Source: UBA1014 sp964344035 | GTDB taxonomy: Bacteria; SAR324; NAC60-12 | NCBI GenBank assembly: GCA_964344035.1 | Contig: CAYFLK010000007.1 | Coordinates: 1 to 64,000, forward strand | DNA length: 64,000 bases | Direction: 5' to 3' | Shown: positions 27,068-36,178 of the stretch, piece after piece | How the letters are laid out: every line of letters starts with the position of its first letter | Position numbering within the stretch: position 1 is the first letter of the stretch | Notes under the pieces: model-generated | The model's input: the letters and a program-made list of their open reading frames with translations, nothing else | Databases searched by the model: none | What the model was told of the DNA's origin: nothing | Position numbers and translations under genes: made by a program

Positions 27068-27571
27068 TTGAAGACAGTGTACGACTCCTGTTCAAGCGGG
27101 CACAAAATCCTAAGATTTACCGAAACCTCCGCATGGTGTAATAATCTGCGGGAGGAAAACCACCGTCTTGTCTTCACTAACGGCTGTTTCGACATCCTGC
27201 ACTCCGGGCACGTGCGTTATCTGCAGCGCGCGCGCGCAATGGGAAACGCTTTGATGGTTGGACTGAACAGCGATTCATCGGTCAGGCGTCTGAAAGGAAA
27301 GGGGCGTCCGATCATACAGGAATATGACCGCGCATGGGTCCTCAGCGCTTTGGAGGCTGTTGATGCAGTCGTTATTTTCGGAGAAGACACACCCGCCCGT
27401 CTGATTGAACACGTCCTCCCCGATGTCCTGGTCAAGGGTGGGGACTACCGCGTGGAAGATATAGTGGGATACGATACGGTCATCCGCCATGGTGGACGGG
27501 TTGAGGTGGTTCCCTTTTTCGAGGGGCGCTCAACTTCCCTGATGATAAACAGGATACAGGAGCAGAAATGA
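27068..27571 (+). CDS. hldE (C-terminal domain): D-glycero-beta-D-manno-heptose 1-phosphate adenylyltransferase
   Basis: Nucleotidyltransferase that activates heptose-1-phosphate with ATP to ADP-heptose. The 167-residue protein corresponds to the C-terminal half of enterobacterial HldE, so the kinase half must be a separate gene. The cytidylyltransferase-type motif FTNGCFDILHSGHVRYLQ and the GLNSDSSVRRLKGKGRPI loop are clear. The start is TTG at 27068, supported by AAGGA at 27057-27061 with a 6-base spacer and by the absence of any upstream ATG. It overlaps hldD by ATGA. Confidence 0.93.
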   Translation: MKTVYDSCSSGHKILRFTETSAWCNNLREENHRLVFTNGCFDILHSGHVRYLQRARAMGNALMVGLNSDSSVRRLKGKGRPIIQEYDRAWVLSALEAVDAVVIFGEDTPARLIEHVLPDVLVKGGDYRVEDIVGYDTVIRHGGRVEVVPFFEGRSTSLMINRIQEQK

Positions 27572-28503
27572 TCGTAGTCACCGGAGGCGCAGGGTTCATC
27601 GGCTGCAATCTGGTCAAGGGACTCAACGATGCGGGTGAAGATGACATCGTGGTGGTGGACAATCTCAGCAACGCTGGGAAACACCTCAACCTCAATCGTC
27701 TGCAATTCAGGGATTATCTGGACAAAGAGGAATTCCTGGACCAACTCGATTCTTTCAGAGATATTGACGCTATTTTTCACCAGGGCGCGTGTTCCTCGAC
27801 GACTGAAAGCGATGGCCGCTACATGATGGCCAACAACTACCGGTATTCAAAATCCCTCCTGCATCACTCTCTGGAAAACGGAATCAATTTCCTCTACGCT
27901 TCCAGCGCCGCGGTTTATGGCGATGGAATGCGGGGATTCATTGAAGAAAGTGCGTGTGAATATCCACTTAATGTATACGGGTTTTCCAAATTCGCATTTG
28001 ACAACTACGTCCGCCGTCAGCTCCCCAAGGCTTCCAGCCAGGTTCTTGGTCTGCGTTACTTCAACGTCTACGGCCCACAGGAAAACCACAAGGGCAGGAT
28101 GGCCTCTGTCGCATTCCACCTCTTCAACCAGTTGCATGACAAAGGGACGATGCGGCTTTTCGAAGGCAGCGAAGGGTTCCGCAGGGATTTCATCCATGTC
28201 CATGACACGGTGAAGATCAATCTCCACTTCTATCAGTCAAAATCCCGCGGCATTTTCAACGCCGGTACGGGACAGGCCCGCAGTTTCCAGGAAATCGCTG
28301 ACGTCTTACAGCGCATGCACAAAGGAGGAACTCTGGAGTACATCCCTTTTCCGGAAGACCTGCGCGGAAAGTACCAGGAATATACCGAAGCCAACACAGA
28401 CAGTCTGCGCAATGCAGGGTATTCTGAAGATTTTATCTCGCTTGAAGAAGGCCTGCGTCTTTACTACGAACAGTTGACCGCAAGCCTGGGTTACCACTTG
28501 TAA
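27568..28503 (+). CDS. hldD: ADP-L-glycero-D-manno-heptose 6-epimerase
   Basis: Short-chain dehydrogenase-type epimerase that makes ADP-L-glycero-D-manno-heptose, the donor for inner-core LPS heptosyltransferases. The 311-residue protein has the Rossmann motif VTGGAGFIGCNL, the SSAAVYGDG serine motif and the YGFSKFAFD tyrosine-lysine pair. The GACSSTTE and NVYGPQENHKGRMASV stretches are specific for HldD. The start overlaps the previous stop (ATGA at 27568), and the VOC gene starts 6 bases after its stop. Confidence 0.95.
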   Translation: MIVVTGGAGFIGCNLVKGLNDAGEDDIVVVDNLSNAGKHLNLNRLQFRDYLDKEEFLDQLDSFRDIDAIFHQGACSSTTESDGRYMMANNYRYSKSLLHHSLENGINFLYASSAAVYGDGMRGFIEESACEYPLNVYGFSKFAFDNYVRRQLPKASSQVLGLRYFNVYGPQENHKGRMASVAFHLFNQLHDKGTMRLFEGSEGFRRDFIHVHDTVKINLHFYQSKSRGIFNAGTGQARSFQEIADVLQRMHKGGTLEYIPFPEDLRGKYQEYTEANTDSLRNAGYSEDFISLEEGLRLYYEQLTASLGYHL

Positions 28504-28508
28504 CAAGC

Positions 28509-29006
28509 ATGCCAGAGCCGTTCGAGTCTGTTCCTGGAGCATCCTCTCTCAGTAAACTTCCGGGGTTCCGTTTCATTGATCACTTTGCCGTCGCAGTCCG
28601 TCCGGGGGAACTGGAGGGACAGGTGGAGGCCTACAAGATGATTGGCTTCGAGGAACTGCACCGCGAGGAATTGGGGGGAAAGGACCAGGTCCGGGAAGTG
28701 CTGCTGCGAATTGGGGTCAGCCCAAACCTGATCCAACTGGTGGAACCGATGTCTGCAAGTTCGCCCGTGCAAAAGCAGATCGAGCGCAACGGCGGAAGGG
28801 GCGGACTGATCCATGTGGGATTCCGGGTGGAAAATGCCGGGGCCGCGTTTGAATGGCTGAAGGAGCAGGGGTTTCGCGTTATCGATGAAGAACCACGACC
28901 AGGTTCGCGCGGAACAACCGTTTTCTTCCTCCACCCCAAGACCAGGGAAGACCATCCCTTCGGCGTACTCTATGAAATCGTAGAAGACCCAAGTGATTTT
29001 TCATGA
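28509..29006 (+). CDS. mce: methylmalonyl-CoA epimerase-like VOC protein
   Basis: A 165-residue vicinal-oxygen-chelate protein. Metal-ligand positions appear in FIDHFAVAV, NLIQLVEP, GLIHVGFRV and VLYEIVED. The phrase VIDEEPRPGSRGTTVFFLHPKTR is close to the methylmalonyl/ethylmalonyl-CoA epimerase pattern, and the tandem half-domain layout fits. That enzyme interconverts R and S methylmalonyl-CoA in propionate metabolism. Its placement among sugar-nucleotide genes is unexpected, and no mutase gene is nearby, so another VOC activity cannot be excluded. It overlaps the galE start by 14 bases. Confidence 0.75.
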   Translation: MPEPFESVPGASSLSKLPGFRFIDHFAVAVRPGELEGQVEAYKMIGFEELHREELGGKDQVREVLLRIGVSPNLIQLVEPMSASSPVQKQIERNGGRGGLIHVGFRVENAGAAFEWLKEQGFRVIDEEPRPGSRGTTVFFLHPKTREDHPFGVLYEIVEDPSDFS

Positions 29007-30006
29007 CAATTTAAGCAGTCGTGTGAATTCAACACCATCAAGGATCCTGATAGTCGGCGGAGCAGGTTATATCGGATCACACGTGGCCAAGGTCATGCGT
29101 GACGCCGGGCGGCATCCGATTGTCTTCGACAATCTGCGGACAGGCCGCCGGGAAAACCTGCTGGAAGGAATCCCCTTTATTCACGGAGACCTCCTGATCC
29201 AGGAGCAGGTCCACGCGGCGCTGGATGGCGTCGATGCAATCGTGCACTTGGCTGCCCTTAAGGCAGCAGGGGAATCGATGGAACACCCTGAACTCTATGC
29301 CCTGCACAACCTGAATGGTACGATCAACCTGCTCAATGCCGCGACAACAACGGGGGTGCGTCATTTTGTTTTCTCTTCCACGGCGGCGGTTTACGGAGAA
29401 CCTCAATACCTGCCGCTCGATGAAAAACACCCGACCTTCCCCGCAAATTTCTATGGCCAGACAAAGCTGCAAATCGAGATCCTGCTTAGCTGGTACAGCC
29501 GTCTGCGAGGGTTGAGGCATGCCAGTCTGCGGTATTTCAATGCCGCGGGGTTCGATCCTGATGGTGAAGTCCGTGGAATTGAGCAAGACCCAAACAACCT
29601 GCTTCCCATTATTCTTGAAACCATCATGGGATGGCGTGAAGAGGTGGAAGTGTACGGGGATGATTATGATACTGAGGACGGCAGTTGCATCCGCGACTAC
29701 ATTCATGTCAGTGATTTAGCTGATGCCCACCTGCGAGCACTTGAATACTTGGAGAGGGAGGATAAGGACCTGATTGTCAACCTGGGCGCCTCTAAAGGAC
29801 TGAGCGTCCTGCAAATCCTGGATGCCGCGCGCAGAATCTCAGGCGTCGATTTCCCTCAATCCATCGGCCCCCGCAGACCCGGGGACCCGGCCGTGGTGCT
29901 GGCCGGATCCGGGAGAGCCGCTGAACTGCTGCATTGGCATCCCCGTTTCAGCGGGGTTGAAACGCTGATCGAAACCATGCTGACCGCTTATCGGGCACAT
30001 AGCTGA
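28993..30006 (+). CDS. galE: UDP-glucose 4-epimerase
   Basis: Extended short-chain dehydrogenase that interconverts UDP-glucose and UDP-galactose for surface polysaccharide. The 337 residues include the NAD motif GGAGYIGSHVAK, the STAAVYGEP serine motif, the YGQTKLQIE tyrosine-lysine pair, and YFNAAGFDPDGEVRGIEQDPNNLLP, which is GalE-type. There is no ATG. The GTG at 28993 overlaps mce by 14 bases; a GTG at 29023 would give a shorter and more typical N-terminus. I retain the longer one, but the start is uncertain. Confidence 0.9.
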   Translation: MIFHDNLSSRVNSTPSRILIVGGAGYIGSHVAKVMRDAGRHPIVFDNLRTGRRENLLEGIPFIHGDLLIQEQVHAALDGVDAIVHLAALKAAGESMEHPELYALHNLNGTINLLNAATTTGVRHFVFSSTAAVYGEPQYLPLDEKHPTFPANFYGQTKLQIEILLSWYSRLRGLRHASLRYFNAAGFDPDGEVRGIEQDPNNLLPIILETIMGWREEVEVYGDDYDTEDGSCIRDYIHVSDLADAHLRALEYLEREDKDLIVNLGASKGLSVLQILDAARRISGVDFPQSIGPRRPGDPAVVLAGSGRAAELLHWHPRFSGVETLIETMLTAYRAHS

Positions 30007-30087
30007 GCAGCCACTTCCAGGGGTTGGCCGAATTAATATAGAAACATGTATCTGCAACAATATCTTCCGCTTGCTGTCAAAGCGGTT

Positions 30088-31161
30088 TCATTCAGTCCTC
30101 CAGGTGAACAGCCGATTGCCGAGATAATTCCAGCTGATTCCGACTGAAATACCAAAGAGGCTGGCCCACACCCAACCAATTCCGTCGGCCACCAGGTAGG
30201 AACTGATTATGATGTTGTAGAGGCTGCCGATGGAACAGGCTAGGTTGTAACGCAGCCAGCCTGTCCACCACTTCCATTCCTTGAACCGCAATTCCTGAAA
30301 TGTCCAGAGGTTGTTCCAGGTGTAGTTGGATAGAAGCGAAACTTGAATGGCAACCAGGACCGTCCATGGAAAAGCCCAGTTCCACTTAACATAAAAAAAC
30401 CAGACACAGAACAGATGAATACCCACCCCGACGGAGCCGATCAGGGCATAGCGTATGAAACGTGTTTTGACCCAGGAAACCGGGGTCTTGAGCAGGAGCA
30501 GATCGAGAAAATGGAGCAGGGTGTCCGGATCGATCTTGCTTTGCCCATATTTGCGCATACGGAATCGGTATGGAAGTTCTTTAACACGAAGACCCGGTAT
30601 CCGGATGAGTATCTCCAGTAACACCTTGAATCCGTAACCTTCTATCCTCGGAGCGATTTCATCAACCAATTCCCTGCGGATTAGGAAGAACCCGCTCAAA
30701 GGATCAGTCACTGCATAATCTGTTGCTTTTCTGGACAGCAGTGTGCCCCAGCGGCTAAAACGTTCTCTCCATGGTGTCCAGTCTTCTACCTGTTTTTGCG
30801 CCATGTATCTGGAGCCAATCACCACGTCATGCTGCTTGGCGGCTTTCAGCATTTCAGGAATCAGTTCCAGGTCATGCTGCATGTCAGCATCGGTTACAAG
30901 CAGGTACTCACCACGTCCCAAGAGAAACCCCTCCATCACGGCTGAACCCAATCCCTTGCGGTCAATGCGACGGATACAGCGCAGGTTCTCATGTTCCCTG
31001 CTCAACTGTCTTGCAATCTTCCATGTGCCGTCTGGAGAGTTGTCATCGACTACAACGATTTCATGACCACATTCATTCAAAACCTTGGATAACCTTTCAA
31101 TAATCCTGGGGATGTTTTCTTTTTCGTTGTATGTGGGTAGAATGATTGAAACTGTAATCAT
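30088..31161 (-). CDS. polyprenyl-phosphate glycosyltransferase with GtrA domain
   Basis: A fusion of a GT2 dolichol-phosphate-mannose-synthase-like transferase and a GtrA membrane domain (357 residues). The GT2 part (residues about 1-225) shows VSIILPTYNEKENIPR, VVDDNSPDGTW and the TDADMQHD metal site. Residues about 235-357 are the four-helix GtrA domain (FIRYALIGSVGVGIHLF and following, and FGISVGISWNYLGNRLFTW). Such proteins load a sugar on undecaprenyl phosphate and help present it to a periplasmic GT-C transferase. The divergent membrane protein at 31343 is a candidate acceptor enzyme. It converges on galE. Confidence 0.88.
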   Translation of the reverse strand: MITVSIILPTYNEKENIPRIIERLSKVLNECGHEIVVVDDNSPDGTWKIARQLSREHENLRCIRRIDRKGLGSAVMEGFLLGRGEYLLVTDADMQHDLELIPEMLKAAKQHDVVIGSRYMAQKQVEDWTPWRERFSRWGTLLSRKATDYAVTDPLSGFFLIRRELVDEIAPRIEGYGFKVLLEILIRIPGLRVKELPYRFRMRKYGQSKIDPDTLLHFLDLLLLKTPVSWVKTRFIRYALIGSVGVGIHLFCVWFFYVKWNWAFPWTVLVAIQVSLLSNYTWNNLWTFQELRFKEWKWWTGWLRYNLACSIGSLYNIIISSYLVADGIGWVWASLFGISVGISWNYLGNRLFTWRTE

Positions 31162-31342
31162 TGCTTTGGCAGTCTAAAATTATTTCATATAAAAAACTGT
31201 TGTTTTGCTAAGAAATAGCAAGTAAATATATTAAATATTTTCTTCAATCCATGTTTATCATCCCTCGGCTGACAGCATTGAATACCAGGGAATAATAAGT
31301 TAATATATAACTGTAATTATATAGTAATAATTAAACTGGATT

Positions 31343-32887
31343 ATGAATCATCCGAGATACAAACTTATTATTAGTTCAGTGGTCGCAGGCTTGTTGTTGA
31401 TGTTTTACTTCTACAATACCATTCCTTCAAATTCATTTTCCATTGATCAGTACCAAATGCTTGATTACTCAGAGCAGATATTCGATGGACGATTCCGCTA
31501 TGTCGGTATGAGAACAAGTAGATTAAATTGGAATTTTCCTATAATACATTATATTTTGTTGCCGTTAGCTGCAATAAAAAATACTCCATACAGTTTATAT
31601 TTGTTCACTGCAGTATTATATACTGCAGGACTGGCTCTTATTTGTTATACGGTTATAAAGTATCGATCAATAAATGAATATTATGTTGTATTATTATTTG
31701 GCGTATCCCACGTGTGGTCTTTGTTTTATGCATCTTTTTCTTGGCCTCCAAATCATATCCCTTTTTTCATGTCATTATTTATATATTTCTTTATTAAATA
31801 TCTAACACAATCAAATTATACGATATATTTCCATTTTGCTTCTATTGCTTTGAATGTTGTTTTACAGTTGCATTCGCTATCCATTGTCATCATTTTTGGT
31901 TTTATAATGGCATTAATTGTATTAGGGAAACTGCCACCTTACAAACACTGGTTAATTCAAGCTATCATTCAGTTAACAATGCTGTCACCATGGTTGATTT
32001 ACCATACAATACTGATCGATTGGACAAAAGAGCCTACTTATCATCCAACATTATTCAGGTTTATTTTTGGCCCTGTTGTTGCGTTATTCGATTATATATC
32101 AGGATATGGGTTGACAAAAGAGAATACACTATATCTAACATATGGAACAAATTCTTTCCCTTTTGAAAATCTATTTTCCGGAATTTTGAAGTTCAGTGGG
32201 ATGATACTATTTTTTTTAATTATATGGTCGATAATTTTGAATTTCTCAATTTTGAAAAGCCGATTAGTGTCAATCAAAATCGCCTGGAACTTAATACAAC
32301 CATATAGAAATGAAGAAAAAAATTTTGAGCATTCCTATCCTATTGCATTATTATGTTTAATTGTCCCAGTGACAGCTATTGTAATTTCTGGAATGGCGAT
32401 GCATGCACATTACTTTCAATATTTAACGCCATTGATATTTATTCTGGTTTCAACTCTATTGTATAATCTACATTCAAAATTATATAAATCAATTGCGTGG
32501 GTGGGAATAATAGTTGTTGTAATATCACATGGTATATTCAGTTACTGGAGAGCTTGGGAGGAGCGTAAGGCGCCCTATCTTGATGACATTGGGTATACTC
32601 ATGTGCTTGCTGAGGTGGTTGCTGAACGATGTACTGATGATCCCCAAATCCGTTTTTTTACCACACAGGGTGTGAAGGCCGCAGGTCCCATTTTTTACTA
32701 TCGTTATGACTCAGAACTTGAAAAACTGGATCGTTCCGGAAAATTGATTTGTAGAGAAATGATTGTATTTCAAAACAAATTGATAAAACAATCAGATTTG
32801 ATCAACTGGCATTTAAAGCAATTAAATCCAATGATAAAACTGGAATCAAATAATAATAAGATTTGGATTATGGGCAAACGCCGATGA
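31343..32887 (+). CDS. multi-span membrane protein, possible GT-C glycosyltransferase
   Basis: A 514-residue protein with about ten or more hydrophobic helices and a soluble C-terminal domain of about 100 residues. Its layout resembles GT39/GT83 (ArnT-like) membrane glycosyltransferases. I do not recognise a specific family, and the acidic first-loop motif typical of GT-C enzymes is not clear-cut (NSFSIDQYQMLDYSE is in roughly the right place). Codon use is strikingly AT-rich (ATA, TTA, AAT, TAT), unlike every gene before 31 kb. That suggests recent acquisition or an O-antigen-like locus. It overlaps the next gene by ATGA and lies divergent from the GT2-GtrA gene. Confidence 0.65.
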   Translation: MNHPRYKLIISSVVAGLLLMFYFYNTIPSNSFSIDQYQMLDYSEQIFDGRFRYVGMRTSRLNWNFPIIHYILLPLAAIKNTPYSLYLFTAVLYTAGLALICYTVIKYRSINEYYVVLLFGVSHVWSLFYASFSWPPNHIPFFMSLFIYFFIKYLTQSNYTIYFHFASIALNVVLQLHSLSIVIIFGFIMALIVLGKLPPYKHWLIQAIIQLTMLSPWLIYHTILIDWTKEPTYHPTLFRFIFGPVVALFDYISGYGLTKENTLYLTYGTNSFPFENLFSGILKFSGMILFFLIIWSIILNFSILKSRLVSIKIAWNLIQPYRNEEKNFEHSYPIALLCLIVPVTAIVISGMAMHAHYFQYLTPLIFILVSTLLYNLHSKLYKSIAWVGIIVVVISHGIFSYWRAWEERKAPYLDDIGYTHVLAEVVAERCTDDPQIRFFTTQGVKAAGPIFYYRYDSELEKLDRSGKLICREMIVFQNKLIKQSDLINWHLKQLNPMIKLESNNNKIWIMGKRR

Positions 32888-33579
32888 AATGGTCTTGGAT
32901 TATAGGAATCACTCTAAGTATTATCGTACTTATCGTTTCTGTAATATTTTTACATCCGGATACAGTAAGCAGGCTGGAAACCAATCTTCGAGATAATTTC
33001 GAACGTTCTTTTTCTGATTCCGGTATGCATGCAAATATAGGATCAGTGAGTGTTTCGTTATGGCCGTTGGAAGCACGATGGCCATTTATGCAAATAGAGA
33101 GACTTACTGACCTTCCAGATTCTGCGTCATGGCTGGTGATCTTAAGGAAGATCAGTTTCAGCAATTGCCGGTTAGGTCTGGGTCCGGGTTTATTGCGTAT
33201 CAAAATTTATATGGAATGCGATGAAATAGTCATCGATCATCAACCATTGCAGTGGAGAAGTGTAGATGAGTTGCATTCCATGCTGTGCAGTAATTTCTAT
33301 TTCAATCCTTCGGATTTCCGCGACCTTGTGAGCAAGCAAGGCTTGTGGGATATCTCAGTGCGTTCCAAATCGTTCACTCTCAACGGAAGCAAGTCCTTAA
33401 CTTTGGATATGCGTTATTACTTTGATTCTTCTGAACTGATGATAATTCAATTTTCTGCTGAGGATGTTTCGCATGAATGGCATTTCGAAAACGAACAGTT
33501 GCGCATCGTCAGTTCTGCGCATCCGGAACATATTTATAGAATTTTGAATCCTTCGTTGTTTCGTGAAATTATGCTTTAA
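32884..33579 (+). CDS. membrane-anchored protein of unknown function
   Basis: A 231-residue protein with one N-terminal transmembrane helix (WSWIIGITLSIIVLIVSVIF) and a periplasmic remainder. The segment after the helix (LRDNFERSFSDSGMHANIGSVSVSLWP) has the look of AsmA/DUF748-type N-terminal modules, but this is weak. I take the ATG at 32884, because it forms an ATGA overlap with the upstream stop, rather than the open frame at 32863. It shares the AT-rich composition of its partner and is probably cotranscribed with it. Confidence 0.6.
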   Translation: MKWSWIIGITLSIIVLIVSVIFLHPDTVSRLETNLRDNFERSFSDSGMHANIGSVSVSLWPLEARWPFMQIERLTDLPDSASWLVILRKISFSNCRLGLGPGLLRIKIYMECDEIVIDHQPLQWRSVDELHSMLCSNFYFNPSDFRDLVSKQGLWDISVRSKSFTLNGSKSLTLDMRYYFDSSELMIIQFSAEDVSHEWHFENEQLRIVSSAHPEHIYRILNPSLFREIML

Positions 33580-33866
33580 CACTCATTCCTGCATAAAAGT
33601 TATCCATCTTCACGTGAATATAATCTGGAGTTGCATCTCAGTAGTAATTGAAGCAACTACCTGTTTATTCCGAACTGTGCATGGATTAAGGAATGTGTTT
33701 ATGCTAGTTGATACAAATATGTTTCGTCAACATTGATGCTGTGTATCAGGCCACATAACCTTGCTACTGAACTTGCTGTGGTGTTACCCTTTGCTGACAC
33801 AGTCCCGGAAAACCAACAACAAGCTCCCCAGATGTTCTTGAGACCCTTTATTATAGATCTTGTATA

Positions 33867-34685
33867 GTGACGATCACAAACTACCATTCCCACACCTTCC
33901 GCTGCAAGCACGCTGCAGGAGATGCTGTCGATTACGTCCGTGAAGTTCACAGCAAAGGGGTGTCAGTCTACGGCATTTCTGATCATGCTCCTGTCCCAGA
34001 TGGCCGGTTCCCGCATGTGCGAATGGATTTGGATGAGCTTAATGATTATGAACATGCTGTGCAAAAAGCTCAGGCAATGTTTCCGGACATTGTTGTACTG
34101 CTTGGCCTGGAGTGCGAATATTTTCCGGAATTCCATGCTTTTTATGAAGAAGAGTTGTTGGGGAAAAGGGAATATGATTATTTGTTCGGAGCCGGTCACT
34201 ATACCCCGTTGCATGGAGAGTGGTGGAATTCGTTCATGAGGATTAATACAACGGATTTGCTGGCTGCATACAGCAGGTATCTTGCGGAAATGATGGAAAC
34301 CGGGTTGTTTGAGTTTATCGCACATCCGGATATATTCGGCTGCTGCAATGAAACTTGGAACAAAGATCTGACTGCCTGCTCGCGGGATATCCTTAGTGCC
34401 GCTGAAGAGACAGGGACCCCGCTGGAAATCAACGGATACGGCATGCGAAAACCGCCGATGAGAACCGCTGTGGGGACAAGACATCAGTATCCGTGGCTGC
34501 CTTTCTGGGAACTGGCTGCGGAATATAACATAACAGTGGTTTGCAATTCAGATGCTCATCATCCGGAACACGCGCTGGCGAATCTGGGGGCCTGCCGGAA
34601 GTTGGCCAGACGCTTCAGATTGAAACAGGCTGACCTCTCCCATCTTCACGGAGGGCTTGCGCAACCGATGCCCGATGTGGCTTGA
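33867..34685 (+). CDS. hisJ: histidinol-phosphatase, PHP family
   Basis: PHP-fold metallophosphatase of 272 residues. Metal ligands appear in NYHSHTFRCKHA (HxH), ISDHAP, LGLECEYFPEF, FGAGHY, FIAHPDIF and VVCNSDAHHPE, in the order expected of HisJ-type histidinol-phosphate phosphatases. It would remove phosphate in the penultimate step of histidine synthesis, and hisC is encoded at 59.7 kb. The start is GTG at 33867; no ATG gives the family N-terminus and no clear Shine-Dalgarno is visible. The 287 bases before it hold no gene I can support. Confidence 0.85.
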   Translation: MTITNYHSHTFRCKHAAGDAVDYVREVHSKGVSVYGISDHAPVPDGRFPHVRMDLDELNDYEHAVQKAQAMFPDIVVLLGLECEYFPEFHAFYEEELLGKREYDYLFGAGHYTPLHGEWWNSFMRINTTDLLAAYSRYLAEMMETGLFEFIAHPDIFGCCNETWNKDLTACSRDILSAAEETGTPLEINGYGMRKPPMRTAVGTRHQYPWLPFWELAAEYNITVVCNSDAHHPEHALANLGACRKLARRFRLKQADLSHLHGGLAQPMPDVA

Positions 34686-34704
34686 ACCCTGAAACTGCTG
34701 AGAT

Positions 34705-35787
34705 ATGGGCGACATATTTGGACAAGTTTTTCGCATCACCACCTGGGGGGAATCCCACGGAGGCGGGGTGGGAGTTGTCATCGACGGGTGCCCGGCCGGA
34801 CTTGAACTGGATGAATCGGACATACAGCTTGAACTTGAGCGTCGTCGTCCCGGTCAGAGCCGAATTACCACACAGCGCAAGGAAACCGATTCCGCACGCA
34901 TACTATCAGGCGTGTTTGAAGGCAGGACCACCGGGACAGCGGTTTCGATCATGGTGGAAAACCGCGATGCCCGGCCTTCCGCCTATGAACAATTAAAAGA
35001 CCTCTATCGTCCCAGCCATGCCGATTACACTTACGAGGCAAAGTACGGCATCCGCGACTGGCAGGGAGGTGGACGTTCGAGCGCCCGTGAAACCATTGGC
35101 AGGGTTGCCTCGGGAGCCGTAGCGAAAAAACTATTGCATCAATTGAGCGGGGTCGAAACTTTGGCATGGGTGGAACAGATTCATAACCTGAAAGCGAAAG
35201 TGGACAAGCTTGCGGTTACTCCCGCGCAGATCGAGGCCAGCATGCTTCGCTGTCCGGACCCCCTGGCAACAGAGGCGATGATCGCATGCATTGATGAAGC
35301 AAGAAAGGGCGGGGACAGTGTCGGCGGGGTGATCAGCGCCATATCACGCAATGTTCCACCAGGTCTCGGAGAGCCGGTTTTTGACAAACTGACCGCTGAT
35401 CTTGCCAAAGCGCTGATGTCCCTGCCCGCCACCCGCGGGGTGGAGTTCGGGCTTGGGTTCCAGTCGGTAACGCTAACAGGTTCCGAGCATAACGATGCGT
35501 TTGTCCTCAAACAAGGCAGGGTGGGGACGCGAACAAATCATTCAGCAGGCATACAAGGAGGCATCTCCAATGGTGAAACCATAGAACTGCGAGTGGCCTT
35601 TAAACCGACCGCCACCATTCACATCGAGCAGGACACCCTAACCCGTAAAAGCAAACCCGTTAAATTCAAAGCGAAGGGACGTCACGATCCCTGCGTGCTG
35701 CCGCGTGCGGTTCCTATGGTGGAGGCGATGATAAACCTTGTGCTCGCAGATCATTTGCTACGCAATCGCGCTAAGCGCCTTTCCTGA
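34705..35787 (+). CDS. aroC: chorismate synthase
   Basis: Last enzyme of the shikimate pathway, converting EPSP to chorismate with reduced FMN; chorismate also feeds the menaquinone genes at the window start. The 360 residues contain all three signatures: GESHGGGVGVVIDGCP near the N-terminus, GRSSARETIGRVASGAVAKK in the middle and RHDPCVLPRAVPMVEAM near the end. The start ATG lies 19 bases after hisJ. Confidence 0.96.
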   Translation: MGDIFGQVFRITTWGESHGGGVGVVIDGCPAGLELDESDIQLELERRRPGQSRITTQRKETDSARILSGVFEGRTTGTAVSIMVENRDARPSAYEQLKDLYRPSHADYTYEAKYGIRDWQGGGRSSARETIGRVASGAVAKKLLHQLSGVETLAWVEQIHNLKAKVDKLAVTPAQIEASMLRCPDPLATEAMIACIDEARKGGDSVGGVISAISRNVPPGLGEPVFDKLTADLAKALMSLPATRGVEFGLGFQSVTLTGSEHNDAFVLKQGRVGTRTNHSAGIQGGISNGETIELRVAFKPTATIHIEQDTLTRKSKPVKFKAKGRHDPCVLPRAVPMVEAMINLVLADHLLRNRAKRLS

Positions 35788-35829
35788 GAACCGATAAGCT
35801 CATGTTTACTTAACGGGGTAAGCTGGCCC

Positions 35830-35842
35830 TGCCTGGCAGGCA
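35830..35842. repeat. short perfect palindrome TGCCTGGCAGGCA
   Basis: A 13-base palindrome 43 bases after the aroC stop. No T-run follows it. The TGCCTG/CAGGCA core recurs in other intergenic inverted repeats in this window (55361-55387, 55507-55540). Confidence 0.5.
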
Positions 35843-36045
35843 TGACTCCTCTGCAAATTCCTGCAAACGGAACATCTTTTGCAAGCAGTGTATTGTGATT
35901 CTGGTCCATGGCTCAGAAAATTATAGTTCTGAGGCGGGACAACATCTCTTCATGGTTTTTGCACGGATGGGCTATGCAACCCAGAATTCGAATTTCATCA
36001 TGTTCCATCAGGCAATCAAGCAATTTCAGTGATGCCCGCGGAAAC

Positions 36046-36165
36046 ATGGACAAGGAATTCAAATCATATCCCTGGCAGTCTCCCGGTCATTATACCATCG
36101 CGGGACTGGTTGTTTTCTTTGCGCTGCTGCTGATTCAAGTTTCTGTTCTCACCTCAATGACCTGA
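36046..36165 (+). CDS. 39-residue putative membrane microprotein
   Basis: The frame from ATG 36046 encodes 39 residues: a polar N-terminus (MDKEFKSYPWQSPGHYT) followed by one hydrophobic helix (IAGLVVFFALLLIQVSVL). It ends 13 bases before the GTG of the DHH gene, which suggests cotranscription. The frame remains open back to 35908, but the extra N-terminus looks non-coding. A Shine-Dalgarno is weak (GGAAA). I have no family for it. Confidence 0.4.
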   Translation: MDKEFKSYPWQSPGHYTIAGLVVFFALLLIQVSVLTSMT

Positions 36166-36178
36166 GGGAATCGTCACG

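Noticed and set aside
33699..33950. Minus-strand frame of 83 codons in the gap before hisJ
   Set aside because: It overlaps the hisJ start, has no ribosome binding site, and its translation matches no family I recognise. The 287-base gap 33580-33866 otherwise shows only AT-rich spacer.
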